Origin: Ricinus communis | Taxonomy: Eukaryota > Streptophyta > Magnoliopsida > Malpighiales > Euphorbiaceae | Reading direction: 5' to 3' | Assembly (NCBI RefSeq): GCF_019578655.1 | Contig: NC_063265.1 | Location: 3,010,501 to 3,074,500, forward strand | Length of the DNA: 64,000 nt | In this document: positions 1-12,545 of the stretch, piece after piece | Layout: every line of letters starts with the position of its first letter | How positions within the stretch are numbered: position 1 is the first letter of the stretch | The notes under the pieces: generated by a model | What the model was told of the DNA's origin: nothing | The model's database searches: none | Seen by the model: the letters and a program-made list of their open reading frames with translations, nothing else | Program-made: the position numbers and the translations under genes

Positions 1-269
1 TGTATCGCTTAAATTATATAGGAATTCTTGAACCCAAGAATTAAGAATAGTTATTCATACTTAATATGAATATAGAAAAAATAATAAAATATAGAAAAAA
101 GAAAAAGAAGTGCATTTCCCCTTCTGAATCGGAATAAATATGTTTTCGAACCTTCTCTTTAAAATTTAAAGTGTATGTTCCCGCCCGAATTTCAGCAATC
201 ACTTATTCTCATTCTACATATTCTTCCTCGAATTTTTCGTTGAGAGGTAAAGGATTAAATCTTTTTCTC
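1..269. other. AT-rich sequence, no gene seen
   Basis: No coding potential and no motif that I can support. From about 270 onward the sequence becomes recognisable as the flank shared by the CRP units. Confidence 0.4.
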
Positions 270-977
270 CTTTAAAGATGAAAAACAAAGTCTTGAAAGG
301 ACTCTTTAACATGTAATTAAAGGTTAACCAATTTGCCAACTCAAAACAAAATGAATTTGGTATTTTTATGCTTGGAAAATACTATACTAAGCCATTCAAA
401 GAGAGAGCTTGAATAACTAACTTAAATTTTGTGCGACTCAAGCGCACTAGTTTACAACAACAATTCACTAGGGTTAATGAGTTGGATGCACTCTGCTGAA
501 ACCTTATTTGCATGATTTTTGTGTATACATCACAACTAATAGGAGAGTGACACGTATGTATAAGTGATTCATACTTTGGTATTGGATGATTAATACATAT
601 ATTATATTATTTAATACTAATGTATATGTATCAATCATCTATCGATTTAGTATATAGATGGGTACATACATCAAGTTTAAACAAGAATTTTCCTTCTCAG
701 AAATTGTATCTTTTTATAGGGTCAAAAATTGAATACTCAAGAATGATATATCAAAAGTATCATTTGCTGAATCAAAAAGGGAAAAGGAATCGGATGCCAG
801 TTATGCGGTGAAAGTCACAAGTTACAGCACTAGTGCACTCGAGTAAACTAAACAAAATTTATTGTTGTGTAGTGCCATATTTAAAGAATAATGCTCAACT
901 TGGCATACCAAACAGAGGGACAATGAAAAAGTCTTTGTTTGTCTCTTGCAATGCTTTTTCTTTCTTTATTTGAACAT
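270..977 (+). repeat. CRP-unit spacer, copy 1 (5' flank of the copia element)
   Basis: This stretch aligns base for base over most of its length with 50,070-50,756. Both begin with the block around 'caaagtcttgaaaggactc' and both run into the same copia LTR. The part at about 770-905 (tail of the 'ctgaatcaaaaagggaaaagg' block, then 'gtgccatatttaaagaataatgctcaac') also recurs at 24,985-25,095, 50,555-50,705 and 59,010-59,170. At 59.0 kb it lies directly upstream of a CRP gene. I read it as the distal 5' flank of CRP1, now about 20 kb away because of inserted elements. Short reading frames inside it are not conserved between copies. Confidence 0.75.
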
Positions 978-1237
978 TGTTATGATATATTAAAGCAATT
1001 GAATTATATTGAATGTTTATCTTTATGTGCGTAGATAGATTTTTTTATGTAAATAGAACTCTATCTCTATAACTATTTACATATATAAATAGGTATTACA
1101 ATCAATAGAATACATATAAATACATTCATACACATATGTACAGAAAAAGTACTCTCTTTTTTCTCTTTATTTTCTTTGTTCTTATTATTTATTTGACAAT
1201 ACTCTTTATTCTTCTTATTGTTCTTTATTTTACATCA
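978..1237 (+). repeat. 5' LTR of the copia element
   Basis: About 260 bp. It shares with 5552-5796 the blocks 'aattgaattatattg', 'tgtctatctttatg'-like and 'tatttgacaa', plus the TGTTATGAT start. A third copy lies at 50,757-51,019. A TATA-like 'tataaatag' is present near 1085-1093. The sequence just downstream, 'cattatcaacacgatt', is the primer-binding region. Confidence 0.85.
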
Positions 1238-1589
1238 CATTATCAACACGATTACTTAAAATAAAATTCAAGGTAGAGTTATTTTTTTCTTTTCATATTA
1301 AAAAAAATGCATTAGGATAATACTCTATTTTATTGAATTCATTATTAAATTCACAAGGACTCATTTTAGTCGTCCTTATGAGTCTAGAGCACCTATTTTT
1401 TTATTTTTGTTTTATGGCTTCTAAAATTCTACTAAATTCTTTTGTTTGAGCCAAATACTAGTTCATATTGCAATTATAATTTATCAACATATTTTGTAGG
1501 ATCATAGTTTTATTTTATTTCCATCTTATTTTAATTTATTTATTATAGATGTATTATCTGATATTAGTTAATGTTAATTAATTTCTAAT

Positions 1590-1990
1590 TCTTGAAAAAC
1601 TAGTGTTATATATAGTTTCTAAAGAACTTATTTTATAAATCTTAGTTCCGAAGAACTTGAATTAAAAATTTTAGTTCTTGAATGATTTTGTATTATAATT
1701 TCTATTCTTGAACAACTTGTATCATAAATTTTAGCTCTTAAAAAACTAGTGTTATATATAGTTTTTTAAGAACTTATATTAAAAAATTTAGTTTTTAACG
1801 AACTAAAATTAGTTTTAATTTTTAAAGAATGAATTAAATAAATAACTAAAGGTATAAATTCCTGAAGAATTTTAACCATAAGTTACTGAAGAATTAAGTA
1901 TCTTAAAATTTAACATCTCAATTTATTAAGGAATTAATATTTTATGTTCCTGAAGAATTAAATATATTAGTTTTTAAAAGATTGATACTA
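1590..1990 (+). repeat. Degenerate tandem repeat in copia leader
   Basis: The stretch is built from repeated degenerate units of roughly 35-45 bp around 'ttagttcttgaa' and 'gaacttatatta' ('gttcctgaagaatt' variants toward the end). It occupies the place where gag would be expected and has no open frame. Confidence 0.6.
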
Positions 1991-2059
1991 ATTGATGTGT
2001 TATTTATTCTTTCTTTTTTTTATATAGAAAGGTAAAATATTATGGATCCTACTTAATCA

Positions 2060-5000
2060 TTAGTAGGATTAAGAACAAATGATGCAGATTTATGTCTTGC
2101 AGACAGTGCTACTCTGCACACTATAGTAAGAGATAATAAATATTTTTCTCACTTAACAATGGGAGAAACTTATGTCAATATAATATCTGGTAGTAAAAGG
2201 ATAACTGAAGGCTCCGGAAGAGTGAATATATTACTACCTGGAGGTACATATTTCTTTATTAAAAATATATTATTCTCTCTAAAATCTCGTAGAAATTTAT
2301 TGAGCTCTAAAGATATTCGCTGAAATGGATATTATATTAAAACCACAAATGTGGGAAATATTGCATATCTCTATATTATAACCCTCACAATGAGAAAAGA
2401 AATGTATTAGAGAAATTACATGCTTTCTCTTTTAGCTTATATTACAAATATATATGTGTACTATTGAAACAAATATGGTAGTAAATCAGAAGTTTACTGA
2501 CCCAAATATTTTCTTATTTGGCATGATCGATTAGATCATCCTGGATCAATAATGATGCGAAGTATTATTGAAAGTTCTTATGGCCATCCATTGAAGAACC
2601 AGAAGATTCTACAATCTAATGAATTATCATGTTTAGTTTGCTCTCAAGGAAAGCTGATTATTAGGCCTTCATCGAGTAAAATTCAAAATGAATCACCTAA
2701 ATTTCTAGAATGTAAACAAAGTAATATTTGTGGACCAATTCATCCACTATGTGAACTATTTAAATATTTTATAGTGTTAATAGATGCATCAACAAGATGG
2801 TCACATGTATGTTTATTATCAACTTGAAATCTAGCATTTACTAGATTACTTGCTCAAATAATTCGATTAAGAGCACAGTTTCCAAAATATGCTATTAAGA
2901 CAATTTGTCTTCATAATATTGGTGAATTTATATCTAAGGCCTTTAATGATTATTGCGTCAATTGAAGTATGTTAATACCTAAACTGGTCTAGTATAATCT
3001 TTTATTAAACGTCTCCAATTAATAGCTAGACTATTGCTTATAAAAATAAACCTCCCGATAATTGCTTGGGGACATATAACTTTAAATGCAATAACTATTA
3101 TTCGCATCAAGCCAACTAGTTATCATAAACTTTCACTATTAGAGTTGGTTTCTGGCCAGAAGCCAAATATTTTCCATTTGAGAACTTTTAGATGTGATGT
3201 TTATGTCCCAATTGACCCCTCCACATCGCACAAAAATGGGACCTCAGAGGAGATTGTGGATATATATTGGATATGAATCTCCCTTTATAATTAAATATCT
3301 TTAGTCATTAATGAGGGATGTATTTACTGTGAGATTTAATGATTGCCATTTTAATGAGGCTTTGTTTCCTAAGTTGGGGGGAGAGAACAAGCAATCAGAG
3401 AAACAAATTATTTGGAATGAGCCATTATGATGTCACAATAGGACAATATATTAATATTATAGCAAATGAATCCATTGCACGCTAAAAGCATAGTAGGCCA
3501 CCTCGTTCTAAGGATAAAAATCCAAGAAATAAAAAAGAAATAAAAAAACTAAGTGACAGTCCTAAAATTGATGTTCTTGAAGAGTCTATAACAAAAAATA
3601 TAGATGAACAAGTAACCACAGAAGAGGTTTAAATGCATGAAGATGATGAAAATAATTAGATATCAATCAATTGTGTCACTTCAGGTAAGAGATGGAACCA
3701 AAGTGAAACAATTATCGATAATGTATTTGCATATGCAATGACAATTGATATTGTAAAAGAAAGTGAGGACATTAAACCTAAGCCCATTATTGAATGTCGA
3801 CAAAGAAATGATTGGCCTAAATGGAAAAATGCAATCTTAGACAGAATTAAACTCATTAGAAAAATGCCAAGTCTTTGAGCCCATTGTTTTAATACGTGAA
3901 GATATTAAGCCAGCAGGCTATAAATAGATTTTTGTACTTAATGTAATGAAAAAAATAAAATCGTGAGATACAAAGCATGACTTGTAGCATAAGAATTTTC
4001 ACAGACCTGACATTGATTATGAAGAAACTTATTCCACAGATGCAATTACATTTAGATTTTTAATTAACTTGATAAGTTTAGAATAAGTTCATATGCATCT
4101 TATGGATGTCGTTACGTTTTATTTTTATGGATCACTTGATAATGAAATTTGAAAGTTTCTAAAGGACTAAAACTGCCTTAAGTATGTAGCTCAAAACTTC
4201 AAGAAATATATTCAATTTGAATGAATTTGGTATAACCGCCTGAGTGAATATCTCTTAAAGGAAGGATATACTAACAATTCAATTTGTCTATATATTTTCA
4301 TCAAGAAAACAAATTCGGATTTGCTATAATTGCAGTTTATGTTGATGATTTAAACTTCATTGGACTTCTGAAGAGTTGACAGAAACAATAAGTTATTTTA
4401 AAAAATGAATTTGAAATAAAAAATTTGGGACGAACAAAATTTTGTCTCGGCTTGCAGATCGAATATTTATTTGGAATGATTTTTATTCATTAGTCAACCT
4501 ATATTGAAAAGATATTAAAATATTTTAATATGAAAATATCTTATTTAATGAGTTCTCCCATGATTGCTAGACACTTGGATGTGAAAAAGAATTTTTTTCA
4601 TCCTTAGAAAGATGGTGAAGAAATACTTGGTCCATAAATACCATATCTTAGAGCATTAATGTATCTTGCTAATTGTACAAGACCTGATATAATATTTTCT
4701 ATGAATTTGCTAGCAATATATAGTTCCTCAGCAACTCGAAGATATTAGAATAGTGTGAAACAAGTTTTCCATAATCTACATGTTACGTTAGATATGAGCT
4801 TATTTTATCCACAAGACTCGAAGTCAGAATTAATTAAATATACAAATGCTGGATATTTAAATGATCCACATAGAGCTCAATCACAAATAGGTTACTTGTT
4901 TATATATGGTAGTACTGTTATATCTTGGCGTTCTACTAAGCAAACTCTAATTATCACATTATCTAATCATGCTGAAAAATTAGCAATGGACGAGACTAGT

Positions 5001-5315
5001 AGAGAATGCATATGGTTGAAATCTATTGTTCAACATATCAAGGGAACATGTGATCTTCCATTTGATAAAGGAAGCCCAATATATATGAAGATAATGCTAC
5101 TTGTATTGCATAACTCAAAGGATGATATATTAAAGGAGATAGTCAAACACGTTTCACCAAAGTTCTTTTCACACATGATCTTCAAAAGTAAGGATTTTTA
5201 AATGTTCATGAAATCCGATCTATTGATAATCTGGCAGATTCTTTTACAAAAACACTCTCTATAACAACATTTGAGAAGTTGGTGAACAAAATTGACATGC
5301 ATCGACTTAGAGATC
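2060..5315 (+). pseudogene. Copia pol polyprotein, broken
   Basis: Pieces of a Ty1/copia pol can be read in several frames. 2085-2260 is protease-like, with 'LADSATLHTI' as the active-site D-S-A. 2490-2830 is the gag-pre-integrase and start of integrase ('SSYGHPLKN', 'CLVCSQGK', 'YFIVLIDASTRWS'). 3030-3276 is the integrase C-terminal part ('LSLLELVSGQKPNIFHLR'). 4010-4480 is reverse transcriptase, including the YVDD box (near 4335-4352, in another frame). 4755-5201 is copia RNase H ('SWRSTKQTLIITLSNHAEKLA', 'ECIWLKSIVQHI'). The usual copia C-terminus ('IRSIDNLADSFTK') follows to about 5315. Numerous stops and frameshifts exclude function. Confidence 0.88.
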
Positions 5316-5551
5316 TTTGTTAGAAGTCATGTTTTCATGAGAAGAGATTTTGATGCACTATACTCTTTTTCCCTTAGCTTAGATTTTGTCCCATTGGATT
5401 TTCCTACAAGTTTTCTAATGAGACAGTGTTATGGCGGAAACTTCTACATGAATAATATACACATTTTCTTTCACTAAGATTTTTCCCACAAGGTTTTTCT
5501 TAGTAAGATTTTAACAAGGTATATTCATTGTAATATATATCAAAAAGAGAG

Positions 5552-5796
5552 TGTTATGATAATATTCAAGTAATTGAATTATATTGTATGTCTATCTTTA
5601 TGTTTATATATAGATTTTCTTATATAAATAGAACTTTATTTTTGTAACTATTTAAACCTATAAATAGGTGTTATAATCAATGCAATGCATATAAATACAC
5701 ATAAATAGAAAAATTATTTTATTTTTTTAGTTTTCTTTGTTCTTATTATTTATTTGACAACACTTTATTTTTTTTATTATTTTTTATTTTACAACA
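5552..5796 (+). repeat. 3' LTR of the copia element
   Basis: It is the partner of 978-1237, beginning TGTTATGATAATATT and ending TTTTACAACA. It differs from the 5' LTR by many substitutions and small indels, so the insertion is old. Confidence 0.85.
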
Positions 5797-8130
5797 AATA
5801 TACATATATTCTTTTCTTTTTTTTATTTAATCACAGTGGTGGTTGTGTCTGTATAATGGTGGTGACCGAGTAGCAGTAGATACTGATAGTACTAGTAGTG
5901 ATAGTAGTAGGATTGATGGTGGCAAATAGTTATCAAAACAAAACCCATTATGAGTCTATGAACTGGATTTTTATTTTGATATAGGATTTTATCAAAAAGA
6001 AATTAATTCATTTTGAAAGATTTATGAAATAACATTCTTTTTAATATTAAAAACTTTTGTAACCCCATTCGACTAATTAACAATAGTAGTATTGATTTAG
6101 GAAAATTTCTTACTTAATTTTAGTGCATGTCTTCGTCTATACATCAAACCAATAAATGATTGACAATATTTATAATTTTAAATAATAAAATATGTGTCAA
6201 TTATTAAATATCAAAATAAAAAAAAATACTCATATATATATGTTATTTTATTTATTTATTATGATATGTATACCACATTTGGATAAGAATGTCTCTTGAT
6301 TTAGACATGAGTTTTTAATATTTGAAAGAACAATAATCTAAGATATTGTTTTTAAGAAATAAATAAAATTTTAAAGATTCAATGTCCAAAAATAATAGAA
6401 TAATTATAAATATATTCTTTAATGATAAATTATTTATTATCAAATTTTATGTTATAAATGTCACTTAAATTATTTTAAAAGTAGATGTTATATGCATATA
6501 CACATACTTTACATAATGGAAGTTATAGTTCTTTGATAAATATAAAAACTTTTGAAATTATCTTGGAATGTATTTTGGTTGTTGCCATTTTAAATTTTAA
6601 TTATTATATTACTATCCGAAAATATTAATTTATTAAAATGAATTTTATTTTATTCAATAATAAAATATTACAATCTCATTTTCAATCCCACATTTTTTCC
6701 ATTGAAACGACAAACTTTTTTAAAAACTATGTTCATACTAAAAGGTTTCACTAATAATAATTATATTAAATTGCAACATAATAGATACACAATATATTCT
6801 CATACTTAAAAAAAAATTGTTTGATTATTTGTTAATAGTCTCATTTTTTTTATTTGATATTTATATTTAATTCAAGCTAACTATTTTATTTCATAACTAA
6901 AATTTTCAGGAAGAGATATTTAAAAAAAAAATTCATAAGTCTTTTAAAATTTTAATTAAAAATAAACTAAAATATTAATATTAAAAGTTATTACTGATAT
7001 ACATGATAATTAAATATTTGCATTTTATTTAACAATTATTTTTCAGATATATCGTATTTTGAATTGTATTTTGTTGCTTATAAATTCGAGTAGTCTTAGA
7101 TCTTGGGTTGCCATAAGTTCAACTTGGGTTTAAGTTTAAATTGTATTGTAATTAGATCATTTGGGTTTTTTATTTTATTGTTTAGGATTGAGTTAATTCA
7201 GTCTCAATACTGTTAATGTCAAGTACAATCAAATCTATCTTTTCTAAAAAAACTTTTCGTGCTCTCTTTAAACGGTTTATCTGAAGGAAAGAACCTAGAT
7301 CTAATTATCCTTGGGCTGCCGCCAGTGCTCCTACTGTTGCCGGCAACCCCACCACTCTCACAGCTTTATATATGCACCCATTTCTTCTTTTTATCAGATA
7401 AACCAATTGATTATTTTTATCCATAATATATAATATATATATATATATTGATGCCAAGGTGAAGTTAATTAAAAATTTCAAAAGAGAATAAAAAATAAAA
7501 ATATATATAAATATAATATTATATGATTGGAGTCAAAGCAAAATAAAAAAATAACAAAGAAATGCTGGTGTCATATTCACCCATTGCATATTTTAGATTC
7601 TTGATCTAATCTATTAAGAGGATTCTAAATATACTTTCACCAGTCTTTGTCATATTTAACAACCAACTTGTAGTGTCTACTGTGCCATACTCCCATCAAT
7701 CGGATTATAAAGCTCTGTTCTTTTTCTAGCCATTTGTAGTTACTCCCTGCACCTCTTTTGATTGTAATAGTGTTGTTTCTATTGGTAATGTACTCTTTTA
7801 CCTCAGTGTTATGAATGAAATTTTAGTTTTACTTGTTAAAGAAAAAAAAAAGCCAATCCAGTCTCATTCGATCATTTCTAATACTGTTCAAACTCGTCAC
7901 TAGCCCAACCTAATTATTCAATCTAACCCAATCCAATTTATAAACTTCCGGACTTTAAATTATTTAAAGGATTCTTTCTTTATAAAAATACCTTTTTATA
8001 ATAATAACAATATTTTTATCTCAAAAAAAGAAAAATTTAGAAAAATCCTCTTTTTATATAAAAACTTTTACAAAAATATTTTCTCAATATCAATTTGAGA
8101 TGTGACATCCCACTTTCTTGCAAGATCCTT
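5797..8130. other. AT-rich intergenic DNA
   Basis: No gene is visible. At 5834-5930 there is a degenerate trinucleotide-rich stretch (ggt/agt repeats). A short (AT)n run lies at 7,430-7,450. The stretch 7,550-7,855 ends in an A-rich tail after 'gaaattttagttttacttg' and looks like the 3' end of a LINE, but there is no coding sequence to support this. Confidence 0.5.
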
Positions 8131-10603
8131 TATATCAAATTGTATTAATTTTAAGAAGTATTTTTAATGATGCAAAATATTATTACGACTAACAATTTTA
8201 TTCAATATTGTGTATTAATTTTAAGAAGTATTTTTAATGATGCAAAATATTATTACTACTAACAATCTTATTCAATATTGTTATTCTTAGTAGGTAATTT
8301 TTAATTATCATTGATGTATAGAAATGAAGATGATGACATAAGTATGAAGCTAGATTCAAAAGTCAAGAACTTGAATATTTTGAGTCAATATGAATATCAA
8401 GATAAAATTATAAAGTAATAAAGATGGAAATAGTGAAAGAACATACAAAGGCAATGCAAAGAGCATGTGGAGTAAAGAAACTCGTGTAAACAAGCATGAT
8501 TTCCATGGAATAAAATCAGTTAGTTGAAGTTTGAAGAATAAACTATACTACTTTGAAGAGTTTACAAGGGTAAATCACACATAGATAGATAACTACATTA
8601 GTTTAGTTTTAGGAACAAAAATTGAAATATTTTCTTGGAGCTATAAAAATGGATTTTCTAATTTTTGATTGAATTATGCTCAAGCTGTCATATTGGATTA
8701 AATATATAAGGTTAATTAAAATTAGTGGCATTATTGATACAAGAGGATTTTTAACATGCTCTTCTCTAGATTTATAGCCATGAAAGTCTAGTTGCATATG
8801 AAAAATGTTTTACATCAATCCGAGGTTTATGGAAGACGCAAGAGCCAAAATACTGAAGCATGTACAAAGTGTCATATGCCGAGATGAGCTATAACAACCC
8901 GGAATCAAATCACATGAGATATTGTCCGCTTTGGTCCTCCACTGGCCTTACGGTTTTGTCCCCTTAGCGGATTCAAGAACTTTTCGAAGGTCACCCATCC
9001 TAAAATTTCCTCGAACCAAGTACATTTAACTTTGGAGTTCCTATAACTCCACAGCTAAACAACCAAAAGACGCCTTATATGATTAGTTCCAACTGTTTAC
9101 ATATATGTTATCAACCATTCCCCACCTCATTTCGATGTGCAACTCGATTCATTCATGTACCCCCATACCTTGGAGTGCTACCATCCTAGAAGCCTGCTAG
9201 AAGCTGCTCCTTGTTCAGGCATCCTATCTTTGCCCCAGCATCCACTTCTCACCCTCATCGGACCGCTTCTCTAGGCCAGGTTGTCATATGCCCATCAAAT
9301 CCCGTCTGGTTCTCCTCAAACCACACATCTATTGGAGGGTCCTGTTTTGATACTATTTGTAACGAACTAGAACTAGATGACATGAGGCTAGTGGGGGACC
9401 AAAATGGAGGATATATCATATGATCTGGTTCCAGCTCGTTACATGAGCAATATAATGTTTTTATCTTTTGGAGTATAAAGATGATTGTTTTTGGCATTGC
9501 TCAAAACTAAGGAGTTCTAATAGACTGGTGATAGTTTCAACCCAAAAAATAGTTCATCATTTGGAGTTGTGCAGCTCAAGATATTGAATTTGGAAGTAAT
9601 CATGCTCGCGACATAGAAATCTTATCCGTGAAAAAGAGCAAAAATAATCCGTAGAGATCGCGACCTATATCTTTACCACGACTCCAAGGTCATATTTTGT
9701 GCAACCACGACAAGGATTTCTCGAACGCGAAATTCATGCTGACATTGCATACAATGACAATTTATAGCTGTTAGAAAATATTTGACCTAACCAACTTTTG
9801 TAATGGCTATATGGAGAAAAGACACTATAAATACTCACTTAGAACATTTAATTGAAGGTTCTGAAACTCTCCAAAGATCAAATTCAAGTGTGAAAAAATT
9901 TCATACATCTTGGAGCATAGAACTCATCATCAAACCCTCTTGTTCTTCATTTGTAAGGTTGAAACACTTTTATGTGAGGATTGTAAGTTCACTCTATCTT
10001 TTACTATTGAGCTATATTTATAAGAGTGAATTTGGTTTCTTTCTTCTCTAAATCATTCTCTATCGTAAGGGTTTGAATGTGAGCCATAAAATAATTGAAT
10101 TTGAAAGTTTGACTGTTAGCCATAGAAAAACACTTAAGTTTGAGTGTTAACCATAGAAAAATACTTGGATTTGAAAGTTTGAGTGTTAGCCATAGAAAAT
10201 ACTTAGATTTGAGGGCTAACCATCAATACACTTGTAAGAAGTTTGAATATGAGCTTGAAAATACATGGATTTGATCTTGCATCCAAAAAAGGATCATTGA
10301 TATTAGAAATCTCAAGTGAAGCTTGAGAAGTGGATGTAGGCAAGAAATTGGTCGAACCACTATAAATCTTATGTTTGAATCTCTCTTCGCTACAATTTTA
10401 TACTTGTTATATTTATGCTTGCTATATGTAGTGATTTATTCGTGCATTTTATGTTCAGGATTATTCAATTGCTTTGATTAATCACTTCCGCTAATATTGA
10501 TTTTAATAAATACTAAGTTTTTCAAAGCAACCTTATTTTAATTAGAATTAATGTTTCTAAACAACCAATTCACCCTCCCTCTTGGTAACTATAAGGTATT
10601 TCA
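8131..10603 (+). repeat. 5' LTR, with TRIM insertion and internal duplication
   Basis: This aligns along its length with 15,315-17,007: shared 'gcaaaatattatta', 'gcaatgcaaagagcatgtgg', 'ttgagtgttagcca' and 'ggtatttca' end. It is about 780 bp longer than its partner. About 555 bp of this is the TRIM at 8890-9443. Another ~70 bp is a tandem duplication at about 8148-8280 (the block 'gtattaattttaagaagta' occurs twice). The rest comes from smaller indels. Confidence 0.8.
8890..9443 (-). mobile_element. Cassandra-like TRIM with 5S rRNA-related segment
   Basis: The insertion is absent from the partner LTR and is flanked by TGAGC on both sides (8885-8889 and 9444-9448). Read on the minus strand it starts TGTAACGAGC and ends GTTATA, a decayed TG...CA pair. 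At about 9356-9368 the minus strand shows a primer-binding-like 'agtatcaaaaca' directly after an LTR-like end 'gttaca'. At 8988-9045 the minus strand resembles 5S rRNA: 'ggatgggtgacc' is the internal promoter C-box region, and 'ctccaaagttaaatgt' matches the A-box side. 5S-derived sequence in the LTR is the hallmark of Cassandra TRIMs. The overlapping 70-80 residue frames here are not genes. Confidence 0.6.
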
Positions 10604-10659
10604 ATTAGTATTAGAGTCTGAGCTCTTGATAATAGACTTAACCATCTAAGAGTTGATCC

Positions 10660-10836
10660 ATGGCAACCTCAAATGGGCTTATTTTAAAAGAAGAGTTTTC
10701 ACTAAACAAACTTCTATTTTTTTTACAGTAGCAATTTTTAATTTTGGAACCAAAGTATAGAAGATTTTCTCATGAGTATTAATATTGATTTATGGGATAT
10801 TGTAGAAGTTGGTACTTGGGTTAATAAACCTATAAT
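10660..10836 (+). pseudogene. Retrotransposon gag N-terminal remnant
   Basis: An ATG lies 56 bp after the primer-binding site and opens with MATSNG, as in many SIRE-type copia gag proteins. After stops and a frameshift, 'FLMSINIDLWDIVEVGTWV' can be read, which is the usual '(F)L(M/Q)SID.DLW.IVE.G' block of copia gag (UBN2/DUF4219 region). The similarity stops near 10,836, where unrelated sequence begins. Confidence 0.65.
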
Positions 10837-11153
10837 GACATGCTCCCCCAAGGCCTCCTCGGTCTTCTTGGACTTGGTTTATGTCTGATTCCACCTGAAC
10901 TGCTAATGTAGGGTTTTTGGGGGTAATGGCACCGGCACACTTTTCGTCTAAATAAGTTCTCTTTCGTCTTCCGATAGTTTTGACCTGCAAAGTGAGCTCC
11001 GAAAACTGGCAACCTATGACCAAAAAGCTTCAAATTAGGCACAGTAGCTAATAAAGTAGAAGGTGAGATTATATATTCTATAGCCTATGCGCCTATTTCT
11101 GATGAGATAGAAGTAAGTAGGATCCCGGTGCATCTTCCTTTGGTCAGCCTGTC
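10837..11153. other. Unidentified higher-GC insert
   Basis: The composition is clearly less AT-rich than the surroundings ('caaggcctcctcggtcttc', 'ggtaatggcaccggcacac'). It lies between the gag remnant and recognisable chloroplast sequence, so it was probably acquired with it. Overlapping minus-strand frames of 70-77 residues match nothing I know, and I do not call a gene. Confidence 0.4.
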
Positions 11154-11402
11154 AGGCCTCTATGATAGAATCAGTCGGAGGGCCCGAGAGGCGGTGGTTT
11201 ACCCTGTGGCGGATGTCAGCGGTTCGAGTCCGCTTATCTCCAACTCGTGAACTTAGTCGGTACAAAGCTATACGATAGCACCCCATTTTTCCGATTCGGC
11301 AGTTCGATCTATGATTTATCAATTTATCATTCATGGACGTTGATAAGATCCTTCAATTTAGCAGCACCTTAGGATGGCATAGCCTTAAAGTTAAGGGCGA
11401 TT
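11154..11402 (+). other. Chloroplast DNA: spacer upstream of rrn23
   Basis: This matches from memory the plastid spacer between trnA-UGC and rrn23: 'ggcctctatgatagaatcag', 'tcagcggttcgagtccgc', 'ccgattcggcagttcgatc', 'gcagcaccttaggatggcat'. In plastomes this continues through 'ttaagggcga' into the 23S rRNA gene, and here it breaks off exactly at that block (about 11,401). It is a nuclear plastid insertion (NUPT). Confidence 0.8.
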
Positions 11403-12545
11403 AGTTATGAAATACCATTAACTCTTTATGTGTTATCCATATCTCTACGTGTGATTCGTTGAAACATAAACTTTTCCCTATTCCTTTCTTTTTAGGACAA
11501 AGGCGAAATCGGTTGAATATATATCTTTATTTTTTATTCATCATTTGGGTTAAGGAACTAAATTGAATAGTTATATGAGTGAAAGAAAACAGCTTCTAAA
11601 TTTGTAATAAAAAAATTAAGACTCATTTCCTATGTACAAGAGTAAAATAGAAATAAACATAAGAAAAAAAGACTGTTTGTCCCAAGATTGGTTGATTAGT
11701 CATCCTGGCTTGAAGCGGGCTCAAAAGATCAACCTTATTGAGTTTTTACTATCATTTAATTTATATGTATTACTATAATGCTAACAGGCGATTGAACAAA
11801 AATGAGTGGATGGTTTGGAACACCAAGATACACAAAGGATTAGTAATAGAGATTTTTTTTAATTATCTATCTAAAATTTTAATTATCTATCTAAAAGGAT
11901 ATTTCCGCAAAATATAAAAGTATATTAATTGGGGCTTTAAGTTGGTAGAAATGATCAGGCAGTACTCCCCATGATTCCGATCCAAAGTATGCTCCTGTCC
12001 ACCGATTAAAGAAATGACTATCAAGAACGAAATAATCCTTTCCCTTTTTGAATCCCCTTTTTCTTTTCTTTCTTTTTTTCAGAAAGAAGAATAGGAACGA
12101 AAAGAAAAGAATCTAAATCTAATTACAATAAAAAATCAATCTTTTTTCTCCTTTTTTCCTATATCTATATTCATATAGATGGAATTCGTATCATAATTCA
12201 GAATATCTAATTCTTTTTCGTAATAAAAAATAATAGGTTGAAATATCTCTTTGTAGTGTTATAAAAAATATTTTTTTAAATAAATTAGAAAGAGTAATAA
12301 AGAGTATTTTATTGAAAAATTTTGAAGTTATTACTCAAGACAGAAAAATTGAAACTATTAAAGGATGAGATCAATTCAGAAGTACTTTTTTGTGAGTATT
12401 ATAACAGATAGAATTTCATTGCGCAAATTTTGGAACGTCGATAGATTTATTTTATTTTGATCCTATATATCCTACAAATATAGCAAAATAAATAATACGA
12501 TCTCCTTAAATTTATTTATAGCCTTCGAGGAGCTGTATGAGGTGA
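11403..12545 (+). other. Probable chloroplast DNA with group II intron ends
   Basis: At 11,449 'gtgtgattcg' resembles the conserved 5' end of plastid group II introns (GUGYG). At 12,527-12,545 'gaggagctgtatgaggtga' matches the start of the domain V hairpin of such introns. The sequence between is plastid-like in style but I could not assign it to a gene. After the domain V start it jumps directly to an rpoC2 fragment, so this is a rearranged insertion. Confidence 0.5.

Larger units (their letters stand above)
978..5796 (+). mobile_element. Degenerate Ty1/copia LTR retrotransposon
   Basis: Two similar LTRs (978-1237 and 5552-5796) start TGTTATGAT and end in CA. They flank a pol region in copia order: protease, integrase, reverse transcriptase, RNase H. 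A purine tract (aaaaagagag) lies directly before the 3' LTR. The flanks are AACAT on the left and AATAT on the right. The paralogous site at 50.75 kb also has AATAT, so this is a plausible 5-bp target duplication with one change. No gag can be read between the 5' LTR and the protease. The element is dead, with many stops and frameshifts. Confidence 0.9.

Noticed and set aside
620..811. 63-residue frame, and the 78-residue frame at 50,618-50,854
   Set aside because: They lie in the duplicated spacer. The frames are not conserved between the two copies despite high nucleotide similarity.
9211..9497. Overlapping plus- and minus-strand frames of 70-80 residues
   Set aside because: They lie inside the TRIM, whose 5S-like and LTR-like content explains the sequence. 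No protein similarity.
10790..11042. Minus-strand frames of 70 and 77 residues in the GC-richer insert
   Set aside because: Two overlapping frames with no recognisable domain, spanning the gag/insert joint. Open because of composition.
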